A stretch of 64,000 nt of DNA from Wolfiporia cocos (GCA_029448655.1 JACCLO010000010.1:496001-560000); one strand, 5' to 3'; counted from the stretch's first letter, positions 11,239 to 23,764 are shown. The notes: generated by a model not told the origin, from the sequence alone. A program made the numbers and translations.

Positions 11239-12802
11239 ATGTCACTGGTTCATCAGAATCCAATTCCATTGGTTCTGCCAGAACTATGGCTCAAGATTGC
11301 TGAATGGCTCCCCCTTCCTGATCTCATTGCTCTCCAGCTCGTCTTGCACTGCCTCTTCCATTACATCGATGGGCTCTTGTTTAGGAAGATTAATATATAT
11401 TGTGAGTGCAGATGCTACTTATTCACCCTGCATTGCTCATCAGGACCTATTCTGGAAAGAGGAATGGGAAGAGCACAGCAAGTAGATTCTCATTCACATC
11501 ATTACCAATCCTGAATTTGCAAAGCATGTCAAAGTACATCTTTTATTTTTCTGCCCAGCCATTGGAAAGGAATGGGCTTAGGTGCCCATGTACAGGGACT
11601 GGTACATTGCTGACTTGCAGAGACTGATGACAGGGTGCTTATCTCATCTGCGATAATTGTAGCAGATCTGGCTGAAGTATTGCCACAACTCAGCAATCTG
11701 CACAACATGCACTGCTCCATGGATGGCTCTGTAATGATTGAGTTCCTAGAAATGCTTACAGAGGTAGTGACAATATGCAGCCTGAGACTATATGGATAGT
11801 CCCTCATGTAAGGTCAGACATTGCATTGTGGTCTAACTTGCACCCCCCCTAATATCACACCAAGGCTTCAAAGCATTCACACCAACTTGTGCATCCACGA
11901 GTTCAGCCAGACTACTCATATCTCCTGCATCTTATTTGGTGGTAATGCTATGCACATTCTCCACTTTCTGGACAAGCACAAGCCATCAGTCCACTCGATC
12001 TTATTGTGGAACTGGCACTAGACTTTCCCAACTGAGCCAATCTTGTTGCAGAACCTGACACATCTTGATTTCCTCAGGATCATTCCATGAAATCCATGTG
12101 CCATCATGTATCTTGGGGAACAGACTCTCTTGTATTGCTGAGGTTACACTGTGATCTCCAACATGGCATTTCCTCCCAGTTTAGCGAAGCCTCATGTGAT
12201 CTATTGCCTTTGCACCACTTCTTGTTTGCAGTCATTGCCTCTTGCTCAGTGCATGACTTTGGCCTTTTCCCTGCTATCTCCTGCTTCCTGGTGAGTCATA
12301 TAAGCCTTTAATCCATCAGTTTGCATGTGACCAATGCACTGTGGGCAAAGGACAAATTTGGCTATACTGCAGAGGCATGGCACTTGGTGCTGGCCACCTG
12401 CAGGCACTTGAAGACATTCACTGCAACAGTTTCCACCAACTTTTTCACACGTAATAAGGGATATTGTCATTCCTACCAATATGACAGTAGTGCTGCTAAA
12501 CATGGACAACTCCATGGACACTATGGTTCTTGTTGAGGTGTGTTTCTGTAACCTCTAACATATTGTCCTGACCTCATCTATAATTCCTCCAGGAGCTATG
12601 TGACATATTGCCAGACTCTCTATGCTTCATGGGGCTGTCAGGAACTGAAGCGGAATATTCAGGTGCAGTGATCAAGCATGGATTCCCAATGGTATGCATT
12701 GCATGTATCAATGGTGAATATTACATGCTGTTGCACATGCATGGCATATTGCTGGTTGAGGTGAGGCCAGAATTCACATTACACTTCCACAGAAGAGAGT
12801 AG
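11239..12802 (+). pseudogene. Degenerate F-box protein gene
   Basis: The first segment, from the ATG at 11239, reads NPIPLVLPELWLKIAEWLPL then PDLIALQLV, which is the pattern of a fungal F-box (LPxELWLxIxExL..DLxxL). F-box proteins link substrates to SCF ubiquitin ligases through Skp1. Further leucine-rich pieces follow in shifting frames: LAEVLPQLSNLHNMHCSMDG near 11660, an LQNLTHLDFL-like piece near 12050 and a longer open stretch at 12608-12802. Stops and frame changes separate them, more than short introns would easily explain, so I read it as a pseudogene. Base composition is AT-rich compared with the transporter relic at 50 kb. Confidence 0.45.
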
Positions 12803-14303
12803 CTTGTGCAGAGCGGGTGTGAAGATCCCAATTGGGTTCCTGCAGACAAATGTTTATGAATGAGATATATTGGATGAGAGCATGCCTGCAATACTGTAGT
12901 AAATCACTGTATATTCCAGCTCAGCCACCATCATACTGGTTAATTTATATTAGATGGGTGTATATCCTCAAGTGAGGACCAAATGCCAGTAGCAATGTTC
13001 AGGGAGATGCCACATGCCCATTTCCATTCACCATCCCTGGTCCACTTCCTTTCTCCCTCTCCACAAATGCCAGATATAATTGTTAAAACCACTCAAGCAC
13101 CAGTGCCCCTTCATCTGAATGCTCATCCCATGCAGCCACAGAGTCAATTCCCACCCCCTTGTAGCCCAAACAATCACTGAACACTGTGAGCTTTGGGAAC
13201 CATGTTTCCTCCTCCTTGCTCATCCCTTCACCTGCAGCAGAGGTAGGGATGCACTGCACAGGTGTGAGTGTGGTGTGTGGCATGGCCACTGCCGGTCATG
13301 AAGTTGACATACAGCAAGCCGAGCATGTGCACAAAATAGAACACAAGCATGTAGAACTCAAGGATGTACAGCCAGAGCAACTCCACTATCTTCTTCATCA
13401 CTGTGATCCTCAGCAAGACAAGGTAGTGGCTGATTGCTGGCAACCAAATATTGACTTGAGGTGATGGGGAACGTTGCACAGTTAGATTGAGAGGGTAAGT
13501 GCAGTAATAATAGGGCTTGTTAGGCTGTATAACTCAAAAGAATAGAGCTGAGGAGCAATCCTCAGCAAGTGCCATCTTATATACATAAAGACACACTATG
13601 GTGCCTAACCCTGCCCTAAACTAAGTGGTCCATACATTGTCCAGTAAGGGAGCACTATAATCACATGAATCAGGTCATTAATGATCCTGGTCCTGACAAG
13701 CCAATGAGATCCTCTGTATATGTAACCACTAAAGCTTTGTAAGGCCAAGCCATGCTCAAGGCTTGATCCAAACATGTACTGCAGCTGACTGATGTCTAAT
13801 CCTAACCTAATACTGATCATGTAACTGGATCTAGAGTTGATCCATGATACTCACTAAATCTGTGTATCACAATATGTGCCACAGACCCATGCAACAGTGC
13901 TCATGAGGCACATTAACCATTCCACCAAAAGGGCTACAATGACAGTTCAGCTGTCATTGTGGACCCAGTGACTTATGCAGGTGAATTTCCCACACTCATA
14001 TGCACAAGGTACCAGACTAACATCTCTTTTTGTGACATAGACTTAGATCTTTCTGCTCTGATGGTCTATGAGGGCTATTCCTTTCGAGCATGTCTAAATC
14101 TGTGACATCATGTGGCTGAAACTGTACAGCAATATAGTCCAGCACAGTGGCATCTAATATAAGTCCTAATATACGCTTATCCCTAGTAACATGACATGCT
14201 GTCCACAGCATGCTTACATAATAACTTTCCACAGTGGTGTGCAAGTGGTGACTATCCTTGGGCATCTAAATGCATCATGTGCATAGAAGTCCAAAGGCAT
14301 GTG
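12803..14303. other. Intergenic with one hairpin-family LTR remnant
   Basis: A hairpin GCTGAGG / CCTCAGC (loop agcaat) at 13547-13566 is followed by cttatatacat near 13575 and a degraded ccctaaac near 13614, the signature of a minus-strand solo LTR. Its ends could not be found (a possible end near 13870). The rest holds only short, unconvincing reading frames. Confidence 0.4.
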
Positions 14304-15395
14304 TGACACAGTACGCCTGTGGGACTCACCAAGTGCCTATATTGTTGAGATAAGGCGACTTAGAGAGGAGGCAATACCAGCGCAGCAGGATGTGAGAGAT
14401 TATTCTACGGCGCAAGCCGAGAGAATAATAGAACTAAAGTTATAGGGCGTCAAGCCCCTAGTTATATACATGTTTATGGGAAGGTCACGTGCTACTAGCT
14501 AGTCGTTACCTTTCCGGGTTATGTGGCTTTGCCAAGGGGCGAAGCTTATCTTATCTACTGTTTATGGACTCTTCATAGAATGGCCGTGGCAAGGCCCTAA
14601 TGGCCGAACCAATCGTATGAGAGGGATTTGTGTGTATTATCATATGAACGCGGGCACAGCCCGGGTATATGGGAAGCCGGTTGCCGGATACCGTGAGGTA
14701 TAATGGCGATTGGCCGGTCTTCGTGTGATGACCAAGGCGGGACGCCGAGGTCGTTATGCTATTGGACCAGCAGGCACCGTAGCATGTGATATGTCCGGTC
14801 CGGATGGTTACCGGAACATATGGTGGTCTTAGCCGTGAGGCGAGGACCGGTGTTTGGGCAACGCCGTGATGGCAGAAGCCCGGGACTTGGAGATCGCCGA
14901 GTCCGTGGGATGGCCGAGAAGGCCGAGCCTATAGCGATATTGCCTTGGTGCTAATATAGTGCTATTTGGCCGTGTTGCCATTATTATGCGAAGGCGTGGC
15001 GCGCCTGAGATGCCATTGTGATCAAGGATCTTATGGCGGTGGGAAGCCGGGAAGGCCGACCCAATAGTACAAGGCCGCGAGGCACTGTTTGTACTTGTGG
15101 ACATTATTATGCGAACGTGCCGCGCTCGGCCTATCATTATGATCTATGATCTATGACGTGGCTTGGTCTTGCTCTGACGGGCGAGACCTATGACGTATGC
15201 TGTAGTGTTGCTATTGGACGTGGTTGTACCGTAGCGTTACGTAAGCTTGTCATGTGGTTGATAAGCCCAGTTAAGAGCTTGTCGTTGTGGCAATGAGAGT
15301 TAACCCGTAGATAACTTGTAGTTGGACGTATAAATCCCAGGTAAATTGCTATAATCGTAGGAAAAATGCTGTAAGCCCCAGATAAATCTGTGACA
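14304..15395 (-). repeat. Long solo LTR (hairpin family) with GC-rich insert
   Basis: Starts TGACACAGTACG, ends AAATCTGTGACA; perfect duplication atgtg at 14299-14303 and 15396-15400. Hairpin TAGGGC / GCCCCTA at 14443-14460, tatatacatg near 14463. At 1,092 bp it is twice the usual length; the extra part (about 14700-15200) is richer in GC and contains degenerate internal repeats, for example cattattatgcgaa near 14990 and again near 15103, each followed by a gcgcgc/cgcgc stretch. Confidence 0.8.
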
Positions 15396-15400
15396 ATGTG

Positions 15401-16068
15401 TGGACACTTATTTCAGAAAATCAAGTATGTTTTGGGGAAAACCATGACAGTAAGACAGAAGTCTTAGAGGCAGTAGAGAAGAAGGGTAACCCCCAAATAT
15501 AGGGATTGAACAAGGTGAATAGAACTGAGGCTTATAGTGCCTCAGAGCACTGGCTTACATGTATATACACAAAGGGTAGTACTCTAGAGGCCAGTAAGGG
15601 CCCCTGACCACCTACAGCCACAACAATGTGATTGGTTGTCAGTAGATGGTACCACTTTGTAAATCAGCCAATAGTAAGTAATCACATGTTACAAGCTAAA
15701 TCATATGCTACTGCAAGTCTGGGCATGCCTATGGATAGACCACAGAGCCAGACCAATGACATCACTACCTAGCTTAACCCTACCTATGATATTATAGTCT
15801 AGATGTGGTATAAACAGACAGAGAACCAGTCTAGAGGACTGGATGGCTTAATATTCAATATGCTGCTTATCTAAATAACCCCAAATAAGACCCCTTTTAG
15901 AAAGTAGTCACCTGCCACTATCCATGAACATGTGACCATGAGAACCTAGGACATATGGTACTCATCTGGAAGCATTTTTCAAGGGCATTCTGGTACAGGT
16001 CCCATGAGCTAAAAACTTAATGGATAAGGCACAGTGAGAAAAACAATGTCCACCACAAAACTGTGACA
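15401..16068 (-). repeat. Hairpin-family LTR remnant
   Basis: Hairpin CTGAGG / CCTCAG at 15525-15545, a TATA-like gtatatacac near 15560 and an end AACTGTGACA at 16068. Start and target duplication not found. No coding sequence seen. Confidence 0.45.
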
Positions 16069-16283
16069 CAGGGTTCATCATGGCCTGCAAGATTCATTAG
16101 CACACTGTGCTCTGTTGCTCAGCATGCACATGATGACCTTCTTGACGACATCTGCAAGGGGCTTCATGAGCTCAAAGTCCAATCATGACCTCCAACATTA
16201 TGACCATGACCCATTTGGTTCATAACCACAGTTCCAGAGGCTTATGGATACCCTCACAACACCATTTCATGAGGAGTTTTGTG

Positions 16284-16437
16284 TAGTGATGTGTAGGCCC
16301 AGCCCAGCCCAACAGCCCAGGCTTTGGCTTGGCTTTGGATGGCCCATGGCCTGTCAAAACCTCAAGCTGGACCCTCACTGATGGCTCACAGCTTGGCCTT
16401 GCCTGGGCCTGGGCTAAGCTAGGGCCTACCACTGCTA
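16284..16437. mobile_element. Short hAT-like MITE remnant
   Basis: A roughly 150-bp segment with imperfect inverted ends (tagtgatgtgtaggccc and gggcctaccactgcta) and subterminal repeats of the gcccag / ctgggc and ttggct type. This resembles the two clearer hAT-type elements in the window (34117-38032, 48615-49575). No matching 8-bp duplication was found. Confidence 0.4.
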
Positions 16438-16563
16438 GGATAGTTGTCACTATAACTCTTAGAGTTTGAAGTATACCTTTGCCAACTGTGTCACACACCA
16501 ATTTCAAGTCTCTAAGCACAGTACCTTTTCCGATCATCAAGAGCACCCCCAAGGCTGGAAACC

Positions 16564-18081
16564 TGTCACAGTTTTACAAGACAATCCCCACATTCTCTAT
16601 TTTCATAATTCAAGTCGTGCAACCCCCTTACTAGTACAGGTCTTCTCATCTACATCGTTATAATCACATGACCAAGGGCTTTCCAACGCACTAGAATTTA
16701 CTAAGTCACGTGACTTTCCAGGTCACATGACCTACTCTCTTATCACAGATTAGATAGGTGTCACTAAGTGCTATCATAGGCACCTAAACAGGTGACCTTA
16801 TCTCTTATCTTATCTGCACAAGTTACGACATCAGGATCCATTACTGGACCAGGCCATGACCTCATCATGACAACATCATGACCTCATAGATAAGCTTATC
16901 AGAAGACGTTCTGATGGGTTACATCTCAAATACCTGAAACATGATGATCAACAACATTAGAAGCCATCACTGACAACCCTCATCATTTAGAAGCCCTTAG
17001 GGCACCCCTTGAAGCTAGAAGCATAGCAATTCCATATATCAGTGTAGCTAGAAGCCACTTCAGCACTGCCTCTAAACTAGAAGCCTAGTTACATATGAAA
17101 TACTTACTCATCAAGTTGTCACAAGAAAGTACGTTTCTCTCTCCTCTAGCTAAATACTTGGTAGTTCCCTACTATACGGGCTAAGGGTGCCCTACTAAAC
17201 CCTTAAAGGCTGTAGCCACCAGCGCGCCCCTTACCGGACGCGTAGGAATATAGATATCCGGTCAAAGACGTAGACACGTGACCAGAACGCGTAGACACGT
17301 GACCGCGTAGCGGCACCTGATCTACAATGACTAGCGCCCAGCACCTGACAAGGTGTCTGGGGGCATATGAGTTCACAGGGTCTCATTACTGGGGCCCTGG
17401 TTACCATTACTACAGCCCAGGCTTGATGCCAGGCTCTTTCCCAGTCTTGTGCCCCAGCCTCCGGGCAATGATGGGCGCACAGACCATTCCTTGAGGGCAG
17501 GTAGTTACTAAGTAGTTAACCTGGAAACCCTCATGTATATATATCAGTGTCTGAGGTCACTAGGACCTCAGACTATGATTGTCATTTAGGACCCTGAAGG
17601 TCCCTTGAACCTCTCCGCTTGTGAGCCCCACTACTGCTTCTTGGATTGAACCTAGGAGTAGGGCCTCTGCTACAAACAGCGTAGCATGCCTTGTAGGTCT
17701 ACCCTTTGAGTCGACAGGGTAGTTTAGGGATCCCTCCCTGCGTGAGTCGTCTTGTGATACAAGTGTTATTAATAGATAGTACACCATTATCGCGCCATTA
17801 TTGGCAATTCTCACATTTATGCGCACAGACCACTATTTACAAACAAGTAGATACAAAGGCCAAGTATGAATGTATATAACTGAACGTCTAAGCGCCCTGT
17901 GATGCCTAGACTTAACAATTGCTGCTAGGGCATCATATTCTCTATGGGGGTGTTTCCCCTACTTTTCCTCTGAACCCTTGCTGGATGATTTGCGCTAGCT
18001 AGACTGCTACTTAGCCTCTCTAGTTTGAACTATGCGCTTGCAGCTTGAGACGTCAACTAAGACCAGTGGATTAGTGTGACA
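16564..18081 (+). repeat. Solo LTR (hairpin family), middle of the nest
   Basis: Starts TGTCACAGTTTTAC, ends TTAGTGTGACA; perfect duplication aaacc at 16559-16563 and 18082-18086. It contains 17117-17759, leaving about 870 bp of its own. TATA-like gtatataact near 17872 and hairpin 17886-17911 (GTCTAaGC / GCcTAGAC). Confidence 0.8.
17117..17759 (+). repeat. Solo LTR (hairpin family), innermost of the nest
   Basis: Starts TGTCACAAG, ends TCTTGTGATA (the usual TGTGTCA end altered); perfect duplication caagt at 17112-17116 and 17760-17764. catgtatatatatc near 17533 followed by a hairpin at 17549-17573 (GTCTGAGGT / ACCTCAGAC). 643 bp. Confidence 0.8.
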
Positions 18082-18726
18082 AAACCCGATGCCTCAGCTA
18101 GATCTAAGCCTCACGTACAAAACATCACAGGCACTAGCTAACAGCATCACCAGCCATGCCTAACAACCCTAGTCCCCAACCACATGTCCAGTCCAGTATA
18201 AAGCCAATAGGCAGTCACATGACCCCAACCAACTATGATGAGCCCAGTAGCACCTAACCAGACCAACCCCTTGCTACCTGGATCATAACTCATCAGGTCA
18301 CAACTACAGACTCACGGCTAGGACCATGTCCACCCAACCAACTGAACCCTAAGCCTCCCACCTCCACAAACTACAGCCACCTACTGGCTATATGGTCATT
18401 ACCGACCATGGACTCACGCCATTACTGGCACGGACTATGTACTATACAGACAAAGGCCCAAGGAAGGCCCTAAACCCCACAGCACCCTAGTCTACGGGGA
18501 ACACAGACCACGGGAAGCCCTTGTACAACTGAGGACCCTACCAGTCACAAGGCGCTATGCACCGATCACAGCCGATCATGCTCGATCACCCAAGGCCATG
18601 ACCGGCCAGTCCACGATCACTAGCTACGTCACCAATCACGGACTTAGAACCCCGCCATTACTGGCAAAGCCCCAATCAACGAGAACCACCGACTTGGGTC
18701 TAACTTGCTACGTTGCCATGGACATC

Positions 18727-18781
18727 CAGCGCCCTACGATCCCAGCACCCTACGATCCCAGCGCCCTACGATCCCAGCGCC
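18727..18781 (+). repeat. Threefold 17-bp tandem repeat in an LTR
   Basis: The unit cagcgccctacgatccc occurs three times in a row with one change, inside the long LTR at 16489-19014. The sister LTR at 55005-55935 has a single related segment here, so this is a local expansion. Confidence 0.75.
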
Positions 18782-19019
18782 CCAATGCCATTACTGGCCA
18801 CCACATAGCACGTAGTTTACCTCAGCACTGGCGCCTTATGGGCCACACACCATAATATGTACAAACAGTAGTAGAGCTATTTAATAGCCAGACAGTCTTG
18901 AGTGAACTTCAGACTTGTCTTGGCCTCTTCAGCCTTAGATGCCCCAGACCAGGAAGGCACCTTTGAGCGAGCCCCCTTCCCCCGGGTGTATGTCTTAGGT
19001 AGTAGTGTGTGTCAAACTG

Positions 19020-20052
19020 CTACCTGATGAAAAGAAGCCTTGAGACCTTCAATTTATAGTGGGATTAAGTATGATAATACATCAGTGTGGCATTAAATAC
19101 CACACCTGCCATATGAGTTATGGACTAGGTGCCCAATGGTGCATGGCAGGCTTCAACATTGAGGACTTGACTTACTGGCCTTTCTGTAGTCCATGATAAA
19201 CAACATAGATGCACTACATTTAAGTTAAGCACACTAATAGCCTATGTAAGCTAATATTGTGCCTGTGAAACAGAACTTACAGTGTCATTCCATCTAAGCT
19301 GTCTCCTAAGTTGCAATGTCCTGAGGCATCACAATGGGCTGTCCCCTAGTCTAGCAGTCAAAGAAGTAGAGCAGAGCAGTGTCATGCATGGTGAGAACAC
19401 CTGAAGCCTGAGGGCATAGCCCCACATTTGGATTACAAGATCTGAGTAGTAAGGCTCAGAGTGCAGTAGGTTAAGTACATGATAGTGAGCACATCCTATG
19501 TAGCTATTTAAAGGTGAGGGGGTCCATGCATAAATAGTCACACTACTATAGCTACACTCAGGTGACCATGTTATGATTCCTGAGATACAAAGGAAGCATT
19601 TGTACAGTACAGATCTGCCAGGTCTGCATCATGACAATTTGTGTTATACATGGGAATATAAAGTGAATGGTCATAAAATCGGTTTGTTCTCATGGTTATC
19701 CTACTGTAATGACAGCCTGCATGATGTGACTTGTACAAAGCCATACAAACATTGGAGATTGATGCCTGGCCCTTATCTCTCCCCAGCCTAATCTATCTAA
19801 TCTAGTCATCCATAGACACTATGGTCATGCCTCAAACAAATAGTTGCCAACAAACAGCCATACTTCATGCATCTCAATGCCCATGAATTTGGCCATTATA
19901 TATCAGTATAACTACATGTCTATTGATAAACATAGATTTTGAGCATGAAGAAACACATATCTTCCATTAGAATCAACATGGATTGTCCATCAACAATTGA
20001 TTTATACAGTCAGGTCCTGAAGGAAAGCAAGTTACAATCCCCAAGGTACAAA
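19020..20052. other. Intergenic with an LTR hairpin remnant
   Basis: Hairpin TCTGAG / CTCAGA at 19441-19460 followed by taagtacatg marks a minus-strand hairpin-family LTR whose ends I could not locate. Otherwise only short reading frames without recognisable content. Confidence 0.35.
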
Positions 20053-20380
20053 TGTTATGGATATTTTGTTTTCTCAAAGAATGCTGGCAGAACTCACCAC
20101 TGGGTGAATACAATACAGGGACTTGTTGCACAACCAACCCCCCTGGCTATTTGTGATCACACTGGGCCTAACCCCAGTTGTACTAGTGTATAGGGCACGT
20201 TCGGACCCTGGCAGATCCAACTCTGCCCTCATTTCATATTTATCATTCTGTGATTGACAGATGGTGTTCAACCACCGTATCATTCCTATCTATCGTTTCA
20301 GATGTATCACTACATACTTATCAAACATTTCATACTATAGTGTAGATAGTATCGGTGACATCTGGAATGGACTTTTAAGA
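20053..20380 (+). repeat. LTR fragment, second family (copy 4)
   Basis: Plus-strand copy of the family at 259-968, matching from its start (tgttatggat) through the segment ggacttgttgcacaaccaac to the region near gacatctggaatgg. The match appears to stop near 20380, before the TATA and hairpin part, so the element is truncated. Confidence 0.6.
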
Positions 20381-22160
20381 CCCCCTAGAGTGATCTGAGA
20401 TGGTCTGAATCATGTATGTACCACTAGATATTAGGGTGAACATGTCAGACAGAAGTTGATATGAATGGTAACAACCAAAAACTTTCTGATTTTAATGATA
20501 CAACGAAGCACTACTATTGTCTTGGACAATGCTTGACACATACAGTCTGTCCTCATATTATCACTAGTTTTGTTGACTGACATGCAGTTGTTCTTCCATC
20601 CAGTAGTGTTAACACTCACATATTATGATACACATGCATGCTGCATTCAATATCACCCAGTTATTGGCAGAGTGCTGCTTAGTGGTAGTTATATGCTGCT
20701 CATTGTGGCACATGCAAAATCACAATAAATATATCTCATCAGATACAACTTGAGGTGTGCAGTTACTGCAGTGGTATTTCTGTGTGTTGACTTCAGTCTA
20801 CAATTTTACTTTCAGAAATCAAAAATCAGTGCACCATAGCCAATTTTTGGGCAGTACCTAGTATGTTCTGATATATATTGAGTAGTAGGTACATGTTTGT
20901 TGCAGTTTATGACATATGAGATTGTGGTTAAGTCAATAACCACTTGATCGGTCCAGGACCAGCTCAGACTGGTCCTGGGACCACTATCACGGTCCTACCT
21001 GGGACCAGTCTTCAGTCCGGTCCTTCATTGCCCATGGCAGTCCAGTCCTGGTCCTGGTCCTCGGTCCTGCCCAAAACATGTAAAAGACCGGACTGGACCA
21101 GACCTCACAACACTAGTTCTTGCAAGGACACAGCACTCAGGCACTTGGTATTGTGAGGACTATACATGAGGTGCTTGATATTGCCAGGACCATACCTAAT
21201 GTCCTCAACAGCAGTGCAGAGATACAGATTGGAGATGCCAGTTCCATAACATATATTGTAGTGACACAGTGCAATACCAAAGAAAAATTGATTTCATGTG
21301 TAATATGCATATGTACAATCATGTCATTAGGGCCAGCTACTGATGGAAGGGGCTACATAATAACCACAGAAAAGCACTCAGTCACTGCCACTCCCATCCA
21401 TATCATGCATGGCAATGCACTCTTAGTATCAGCATGAACATATGCCATGGGCATGGTGTGAACATTATACACTGCCACTGCCATGAGCATGTCGGACATA
21501 TGTCAGTTGTGAGTCACTACAAGCAGGAAGGAGGCAAAAGGGATGCACAGGAGCTGTGAATGTGACAGGCATGGCAAGTGCCAAGCTGAGCTACATGCTC
21601 GGTGGTAAGTAGGGTGAGATGGGGTATAGCTGTGAGGGGGTTGAGCAGGGCTGTAGTAGATGGGCTGGAGTGCTGGAAGTCAATGTGCTCAGTGTGCAAT
21701 GGTGCAATCACAGTCACACATTTATGAAACCTATCCAACATACCATTTCGGTGACCCCCACCATTAGTATATTGCATTGGCTTCATGGGACCAATCTCTC
21801 AAAATGAATTTCATTTCTGAGGGACAGTCAACAGTGTTTGGTTTGTCAGAGAAGCAATACTCACAATATCTGCTTCAAACTCTAGAAGTAGCTTCTTATA
21901 GTTCATACAATTTGATGCGGGAGAAGTCTGAGGCAAACATGTGGAAGTGTCACAGATCTGGGACATACAGCAATTTTCCGTGCATTTATAGCAATTTATC
22001 CGGAATTACCACGTCTAACTACAAGCTATCTGGGAGTTATCCCACCATGCCTCACTCACACTAGGCTCATGCTTGGCTCATGCCAAAGCCAGTCTAGCCG
22101 CAAGGCCAGACCTCTACACATCATCTGCCTAGATCTGCAGAGTCTAGGTTATGACATCAC
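20381..22160. other. Intergenic, no gene recognised
   Basis: Contains the end of a hAT-like element (see 20941-21108) and, near 21948, a possible LTR start (tgtcacagatctggg) with no partner end found. Short reading frames here show no recognisable domains. Confidence 0.35.
20941..21108. mobile_element. One end of a hAT-like element
   Basis: The segment is packed with ggtcc / ggacc subterminal motifs (for example ctggtcctggtcctcggtcc) and ends cctcacaacacta, the same CAACACTA terminus seen in the two bounded hAT-type elements of this window. The opposite end and target duplication are missing, so this is a truncated copy. Confidence 0.5.
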
Positions 22161-22729
22161 TGACACAGGTTCACATGTCTGTGGGACCCGCCCAGTGATA
22201 GTGATGGATGCCCTATGGCCTAATGGGTGACAGCGACCCACCAGAGGACATCTGCAGCCAACGGGGATCTTTACCTACCCCAGTGTCGAGGCATCATGGT
22301 CTGAAGTTCCATGCATCTGAAAAGCCAGCAGAGTCCCAGAGCAAACCACACACAGAGAGGATATGAGAAAGAAGGGCCTCACCCTAGATTGTTGAGAATC
22401 CTAAAGATGGGGAGTAAACCCCATCATCTGCCTACTTATATACATGTGAAGAGAACAGTACAGGCGTGCCCTAAAGTAATGGTCTGTGTGCACTGCAAGA
22501 CATAACTATGGGTGACCTAGAGGTAATGCTACATGTAACAAGAGGGTGACCAATCATGTGAGTACCTGGCAATGTGTGCTACCAGGAGCGCTAATCTAAT
22601 GGATCAGGTGGTATCTATGGTGTCTTAGGTGCGATGAGAGGAAACCTGTAAGTAAGGAGTTAGCCGTGCATGCAGTGGCGCCTTTGCAATGCAAATAAGT
22701 CAATAGAACCAATGGACCATTCTGTGACA
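22161..22729 (-). repeat. Solo LTR (hairpin family)
   Basis: Starts TGACACAGGT, ends ATTCTGTGACA; perfect duplication atcac at 22156-22160 and 22730-22734. Hairpin 22406-22425 (GATGGGG, loop agtaaa, CCCCATC), tatatacatg near 22437, ccctaaag near 22469. 569 bp. Confidence 0.83.
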
Positions 22730-22859
22730 ATCACAATGCACACCATCTTGCGTAATAATGGCACCATAGTATAATAATAGCTGCAAGGCATTATTGCTAT
22801 TGGTCCAACACTTGTGGACCACCTCTGGACTCTGGCAAAAGCCAAGTCCCGGACTCTAG

Positions 22860-23268
22860 TGTCACGGTGCTACTTACCGTGGCCCCCTATCCAAGAGCGT
22901 GCACGCGTAACGACATTATGTCAAGTGCTGCGCAGAGGCAGCCCTGGTCCTAGGTTGATGAGGCGGGCAGGTGCACACACGGAGGGTAGCAGAGAGGCCT
23001 TAGCCTAACGACTAGAATCTAGAGGATGAGGTGCTAACCTCAATCCTCGCTTAGCTAAGTACATGATGCATCACTTGTAGACTACTTGCCCTAAAGGGGC
23101 CCATGCGCCGCAGCCCAACGCATGTGCTACTTGTAACTACTGTAACACATCATGTGCTACTTGTGACCTTGTGATGATGTGACACCTGTAAGGGCGCCCC
23201 CATCTAATCTAACGATCTAATCTACATGGTCACCGGACACACAAGGCGGCGTGCCACACTCTGTGACA
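22860..23268 (-). repeat. Solo LTR (hairpin family)
   Basis: Starts TGTCACGGTG, ends CTCTGTGACA; perfect duplication tctag at 22855-22859 and 23269-23273. Hairpin 23023-23047 (AGGATGAGG / CCTCAATCCT with one bulge), taagtacatg near 23055, ccctaaag near 23090. 409 bp. Confidence 0.8.
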
Positions 23269-23437
23269 TCTAGCCTTATGGCCCATCCACCCCTGGCCCC
23301 TCTAGGCCACCTTGTCATAGCTACAGCCTCACGCCCCCAGCCAATGGCACAACTGACTCAGCACCTAGCCTTAGTCAGCCCTGGACCTGACAAATAGCCA
23401 TAGTCCCTCACTTTACCGGATCACCAGTTATACCTTT

Positions 23438-23707
23438 TGTCACAGACTTATTTTTCCTATGTCTGACGTTCCCCAGGTCATGTGATATACGGTAGATCAG
23501 TGGTAGATTAGATTAGGGGTGCATATCCTGATGGTCACAGTAGTCACAGGTGACGTTATGTTGTTACATCATGATCCTTAGTTATGCTCAGACCAGGAGC
23601 TTTAGGGCAGCCATAGCACATTCGTTGACAACACCTGCATATTACACCACAAGAATGAGGCTTACTCCTCATTCTTGTTATTCTCATCTATAGGGGCTGT
23701 GTCGTCT
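23438..23707 (+). repeat. Short solo LTR (hairpin family)
   Basis: Starts TGTCACAGACTT and carries hairpin 23652-23675 (AGAATGAGG, loop cttact, CCTCATTCT). A degraded end ctgtgtcg lies near 23698-23704; the flank ccttt on both sides (23433-23437, 23708-23712) suggests the true boundary, with a small change at the end. Confidence 0.5.
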
Positions 23708-23764
23708 CCTTTCAACGATACTCCCTGCTTCTGCGCGTGCCTCCTTGACACAAAACGCCATGGG

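Larger units (their letters stand above)
16489..19014 (+). repeat. Long solo LTR, outermost of a three-level nest
   Basis: Starts TGTCACACACCAATTTC, ends GTGTGTGTCA; perfect duplication aactg at 16484-16488 and 19015-19019. Removing the insertion at 16564-18081 leaves about 1.0 kb. It belongs to the same family as 55005-55935, sharing the motif ccattactggc, the segment gacttagaaccccgccatta, the hairpin (18895-18914, GTCTTGA / TTCAGAC) and the end region gagcgagcccccttcccc. The original LTR is interrupted only 75 bp from its left end. Confidence 0.8.

Noticed and set aside
13228..13479. Hydrophobic minus-strand frame of 83 codons as a membrane protein gene
   Set aside because: Leucine/valine-rich stretches alone in AT-rich DNA are weak evidence; no start context, introns or family pattern.
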